From NCBI GenBank assembly GCA_963082875.1, contig OY720102.1, positions 4,836,001 through 4,900,000 of the forward strand: a stretch of DNA of 64,000 bases. Direction: 5' to 3'. Both the position numbers and the translations under genes were made by a program. The notes under the pieces are model-generated. The model was not told the origin of the DNA. It saw nothing but the letters and a program-made list of their open reading frames with translations, and made no database searches. How positions within the stretch are numbered: position 1 is the stretch's first letter; the number at the start of each line of letters is the position of its first letter. Below, in pieces: positions 61,101 through 64,000 of this stretch. Origin of the DNA: Corella eumyota. Its lineage: Eukaryota; Chordata; Ascidiacea; Phlebobranchia; Corellidae.

Positions 61101-64000
61101 GTGCTTGCAATACTGGATACACTGGCAATGGTGTGAACTGCACAGACATAAATGAATGTTTTTTAATGACAGAAAATTGTGATTCAAATGCAAATTGTAC
61201 AAACACATTTGGTTCATTTACTTGTGCTTGCAATACTGAATATACTGGCAATGGAGTAAACTGCACAGACATAAATGAATGTTTTTTAATGACAGACGAT
61301 TGCAGTGATAATGCTACTTGTACAAACACAAATGGATCATTTACTTGTGCTTGCAATACTGGATATACTGGTAATGGAGTAAACTGCACAGACATCAATG
61401 AATGTTTTTTTTTAACAGACAATTGCAGTGATAACGCTACTTGTACAAACACACATGGATCGTTTACTTGTGCTTGCAATACTGGATATACTGGCGATGG
61501 AGTAAACTGCACAGATATAAATGAATGTCATCTAAGCACAGACAATTGCAGTGTTAATGCTACTTGTACAAACACAAATGGATCATTTACTTGTGCTTGT
61601 AATGCTGGATATACTGGCGATGGAGTGAACTGCACAGACATAAATGAATGTTTTTTAATGACAGACATTTGCAGTGATAATGCTACTTGTACAAACACAA
61701 TTGGATCATTCACTTGTGCTTGCAATACTGGATACACTGGCAATGGAGTAATCTGCACAGATTTTGATGAATGCAGTGCATTAATAGATAACTGTGATGA
61801 AAATGCGTTGTGTATAAACAATCTGGGCGGTTTTATTTGTACATGCAATGTTGGTTATGAAGGCAATGGCGTAATGTGTTTAGGTGACTGTTTAAAACTG
61901 TAATAATTAAGTTTCTCTAAATACTTCTTTTCATTCAGAATGGTTTAAATAATTGCAAGCTTTATCATTAACAATTTAAACCGAAATTGTTAAATTTGTT
62001 TTCAAATTTGTACTTTATTTTATTAAGAAATTCCAGCACTACAAATGACTCAGGTTAGCATCATCATAGAAGGAGATTTTGTTCCCGAACTTTTGGACAC
62101 CTCATCTTCCACTTACGTTGCTTTGTCAAGTTTGGTTGAGGAACAATTCTTAATTAAAATTCCTACTGATGAGATGTTAACCATATCCTCCATTAGATTT
62201 GTTCAAGGCAGCATAATTGCAATGTAAAACTGATTTCAATATTGGATTGTTTTGTATAAATTAAAATGTTTTATAAAAACTGTTTTACATGTTTCTACCT
62301 TGCAGACTCGATATTTTGTTAGAAGATTCTTCACAGAGCATTGATGATATTATAGCTTTGTATGATGAGAATAGGGGAATGCAAAATGTTTTTTTGTCTT
62401 CACCAACAAGCGGTATTCTAGAATTTGATATTCATTGCAGAAATTTTTAAATTTAATTAGCCTTAAATTTATTTAAAAGTAAGTTTTTTTGTTCTGTTTT
62501 TGTTTATGTTGTTTAATGTATTAAATTTTTACATTTTTAGTGTCTATTGGAGTTGTGAGGAACGTTACATTTGTAATTGGTTCTCATGAAATTTCTGTTT
62601 TTTATCAATCTCCCCTTATACCAAATGGCATAACTGAATACCAAGTTATTTATTTCTTGCCAAATGGAGAAAATAGGACCGAGCAGCTCTCAACTCTTGA
62701 AGCAACGTTAACCAATTTAACTCCATTTACTGAATATAGAATTTCGGTAAATTTATTATGTAATTTAAATCTTTATTTTTTATCTTATGTTAACATACAC
62801 TGCTATAGTACATTCTTTTACTTACAGATTATTGCAATGAATACAGTTGAAAGAGGAATTCCATATATTGAAGATGTAACTACACTAGAAAGTGAACCAG
62901 GACCGGTAGAAAATCTTATGGCTCAAGATGTTACCTCAAACTCAATCACTATTTCATGGGACATTCCAACTATTACCAATGGAATTATTGTAAACTACAA
63001 GTAAGTAAATGATAATGTTGTTTTTAGATTATTGATATAAACAACCATTTTTTCGTATAGGGCTCTAAACTTGATCAGTAAAAAATTAATAAGGCTGCAT
63101 AATAACCTTCTAAACTTAATAATAAAATTCTTTATTATTCAAAGCATTTATATTCTTTTTAGGGTAGGTTGGTTAACTGAAGAAAATATGAATGGGGAAT
63201 TTGATGAAAATTTTTCAGTCAACACTACTGACTTAAACTATAACATTGAGTCACTTGCCCCCTTTACACTTTACGATATTTATGTACAAGCATTTACAAA
63301 AGTTGGAGGTAGCAGCTTTGATTCCATTTCTTTAACTACTCGTCAAGGCAGTAAGTTATTTTATTGAGTGTAACTATTTTTAATATTTGAGTTTTTATTA
63401 TTTTTTGGAAAAAACTTAGAGTTTTGTACCTCGTATTTTTTTTAATAACCTTAAATTTTTATTTAAAACTTGAGCTTTGCTGTATTTATTTTCATAGTTC
63501 CAATAGAACCTGTTGAAAGTGTTGACATTTTTCCCTTTTCAACTGAACTCCGTATTACATTTGCCCCACCGAGGACCAAAACAGGAATATTTGAATATAA
63601 AATTATTCTTAAGCGCTTAAATGATATTGAACAAGATGAAACCACATCTGAAACTGAGATTTCTTTTGCAGGGTTACAGCCTTTTACAGCGTATAAAATA
63701 CAGGTACAAGTAGTAATATATTGAACTTAAAGCTAAAATATATAATAATATTGGTTAAATATAAATTTGATAAATGGCAGTTCTATGTTTTTGCTCTGTT
63801 TAGTATTTGGTAAGCTAAAGTTACCTAAATTTGTTTAATAAAAATTAAAGTTTAGTTGTGTTTGATAATTTACAATTTATGCAATATAAAACAGTGTTAC
63901 TGCCCTAAAAAGCATTAACATTTAAACTGCTGAATATGACTTATTTTTAAGATAATTGCCATGACAGAGGCTGGCCCTGGACCCAGTTACAGTAGTAGTG
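49976..64000 (+). CDS. Giant EGF-repeat adhesion GPCR, gene B, 5' part (paralogue of gene A)
   Basis: 13 exons in the window: 49976-50057, 50736-50903, 51005-51107, 51382-51554, 52011-52130, 52431-61883, 62028-62223, 62306-62412, 62541-62746, 62828-63000, 63163-63350, 63498-63703, 63952-64000 (continues right). Frame is kept throughout (about 3,741 residues). Exon order and phases match gene A one for one, so signal peptide (MIFLKILFVSSLAAISSG), CUB-like domain, EGF, EGF array, SEA and FN3 domains are all present. The GAIN and 7TM parts must lie beyond the window. Its receptor nature is therefore inferred from gene A. The first five exons are strongly diverged from A, while the FN3 exons are much closer, exon 10 almost identical. 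Confidence 0.83.
53990..57000 (+). repeat. Higher-order duplications within the gene B EGF exon
   Basis: The block with LTNNGGCDINATC followed by TCVCNTVYTGNG occurs three times, at spacings of 1,755 and 627 bp. Where I compared 54061 onward with 55816 onward the copies were identical up to about 54610, where one copy switches to the GGGTCGTTTTCTTG variant. Confidence 0.8.
60525..61510 (+). repeat. 492-bp (4-unit) tandem duplication near the end of the gene B EGF exon
   Basis: The CADINECFLL unit at 60525 recurs at 61017 (shift 492 = 4 x 123). The following three units, including FFLTDNCSDNATCTNTHGSF, repeat in the same order without visible differences. Confidence 0.85.
62028..62412 (+). 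other. Gene B SEA domain (exons 7-8)
   Basis: GDFVPELLDTSSSTYVAL...ISSIRFVQGSIIAI, the same SEA pattern and the same GSIIA motif as gene A, with the same phase 1-2-1 intron phases. Confidence 0.78.
62541..64000 (+). other. Gene B FN3 domains (exons 9-13, last one cut)
   Basis: The first three FN3 domains are present: GVVRNVTFVIGSHE; GPVENLMAQDVTSNSITISWD with YDIYVQAFTKVGG; EPVESVDIFPFSTELRITFAPP. Exon 13 begins IIAMTEAGPGPSYSSS at the window edge, as in gene A. The donor after exon 11 is a normal GT (CGTCAAGGCA|GTAAGT). Confidence 0.8.

Larger units (their letters stand above)
52431..61883 (+). repeat. 9,453-bp single exon encoding about 76 cbEGF repeats (gene B exon 6)
   Basis: Acceptor AAACAG before 52431 and donor G|GTGACT at 61884, with one open frame of about 3,150 residues. 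The first ~5 kb is mostly 42-residue (126-nt) units of the type D-E-N-E-C-T-L-M-T-D-N-C with SDGNATC. From about 57.8 kb it changes to the 41-residue FLMTD/FLLTD units seen in gene A, with a brief return to the first type at about 59.15-59.8 kb. A short unit lacking MTDN (LTNNGGCDINATC) appears three times, near 54190, 55945 and 56572. The last unit is divergent (SALIDNCDENALC, then EGNGVMCLG). Confidence 0.92.

Overview
The window is animal DNA: AT-rich, with short spliceosomal introns, AATAAA poly(A) signals and tRNA-derived SINEs. The gene content (pentraxins, a secreted trypsin-like protease, adhesion GPCRs with EGF, SEA, FN3 and GAIN/GPS domains) and the compact spacing point to an invertebrate deuterostome. 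An ascidian tunicate such as Ciona is my best guess, but this is inference and no species marker was found. All gene models below are manual splice models in which every GT-AG (one GC-AG) junction keeps frame.

Layout. 1-3.5 kb: two tandem pentraxin genes (+), the first cut by the window edge. 3.4-5.8 kb: a complete seven-exon serine protease on the minus strand, with a hydrophobic C-terminal tail, converging on pentraxin 2. The pentraxin duplication carried along the last exon of the protease, leaving an orphan copy at 952-1028. 8.2-10.5 kb: a proline-rich, PH-domain protein (+). 12.4-45.5 kb: a complete giant adhesion GPCR (gene A, 28 coding exons, about 8,986 residues). Its sixth exon is 22,644 bp long and encodes about 184 calcium-binding EGF repeats without an intron. 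46.9-48.8 kb: a decayed third copy of the receptor's 3' half. 50.0-64.0 kb: gene B, a paralogue of A with the same exon order and a 9,453-bp EGF exon (about 76 repeats). It runs off the right edge in its FN3 region.

Gene A reads: signal peptide, CUB-like domain, one EGF, about 184 cbEGF, SEA (with a GSIIA cleavage-type motif), four FN3, one EGF, a Cys-rich stretch, GAIN with a GPS (HLT) site, seven transmembrane helices and a short tail. If correct, it is longer than ADGRV1 (about 6,300 residues in mammals), the largest GPCR I know of. The EGF exons contain very recent higher-order duplications, the clearest being a 3,444-bp (28-repeat) tandem duplication. Array length is therefore likely to vary between individuals, or the assembly may be imperfect here.

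The most novel content is this pair of receptors with very long, heavily glycosylatable arms, predicted to be separable at two autoproteolytic sites. The rest (pentraxins, protease, PH protein) is ordinary family material with some notable duplication history.
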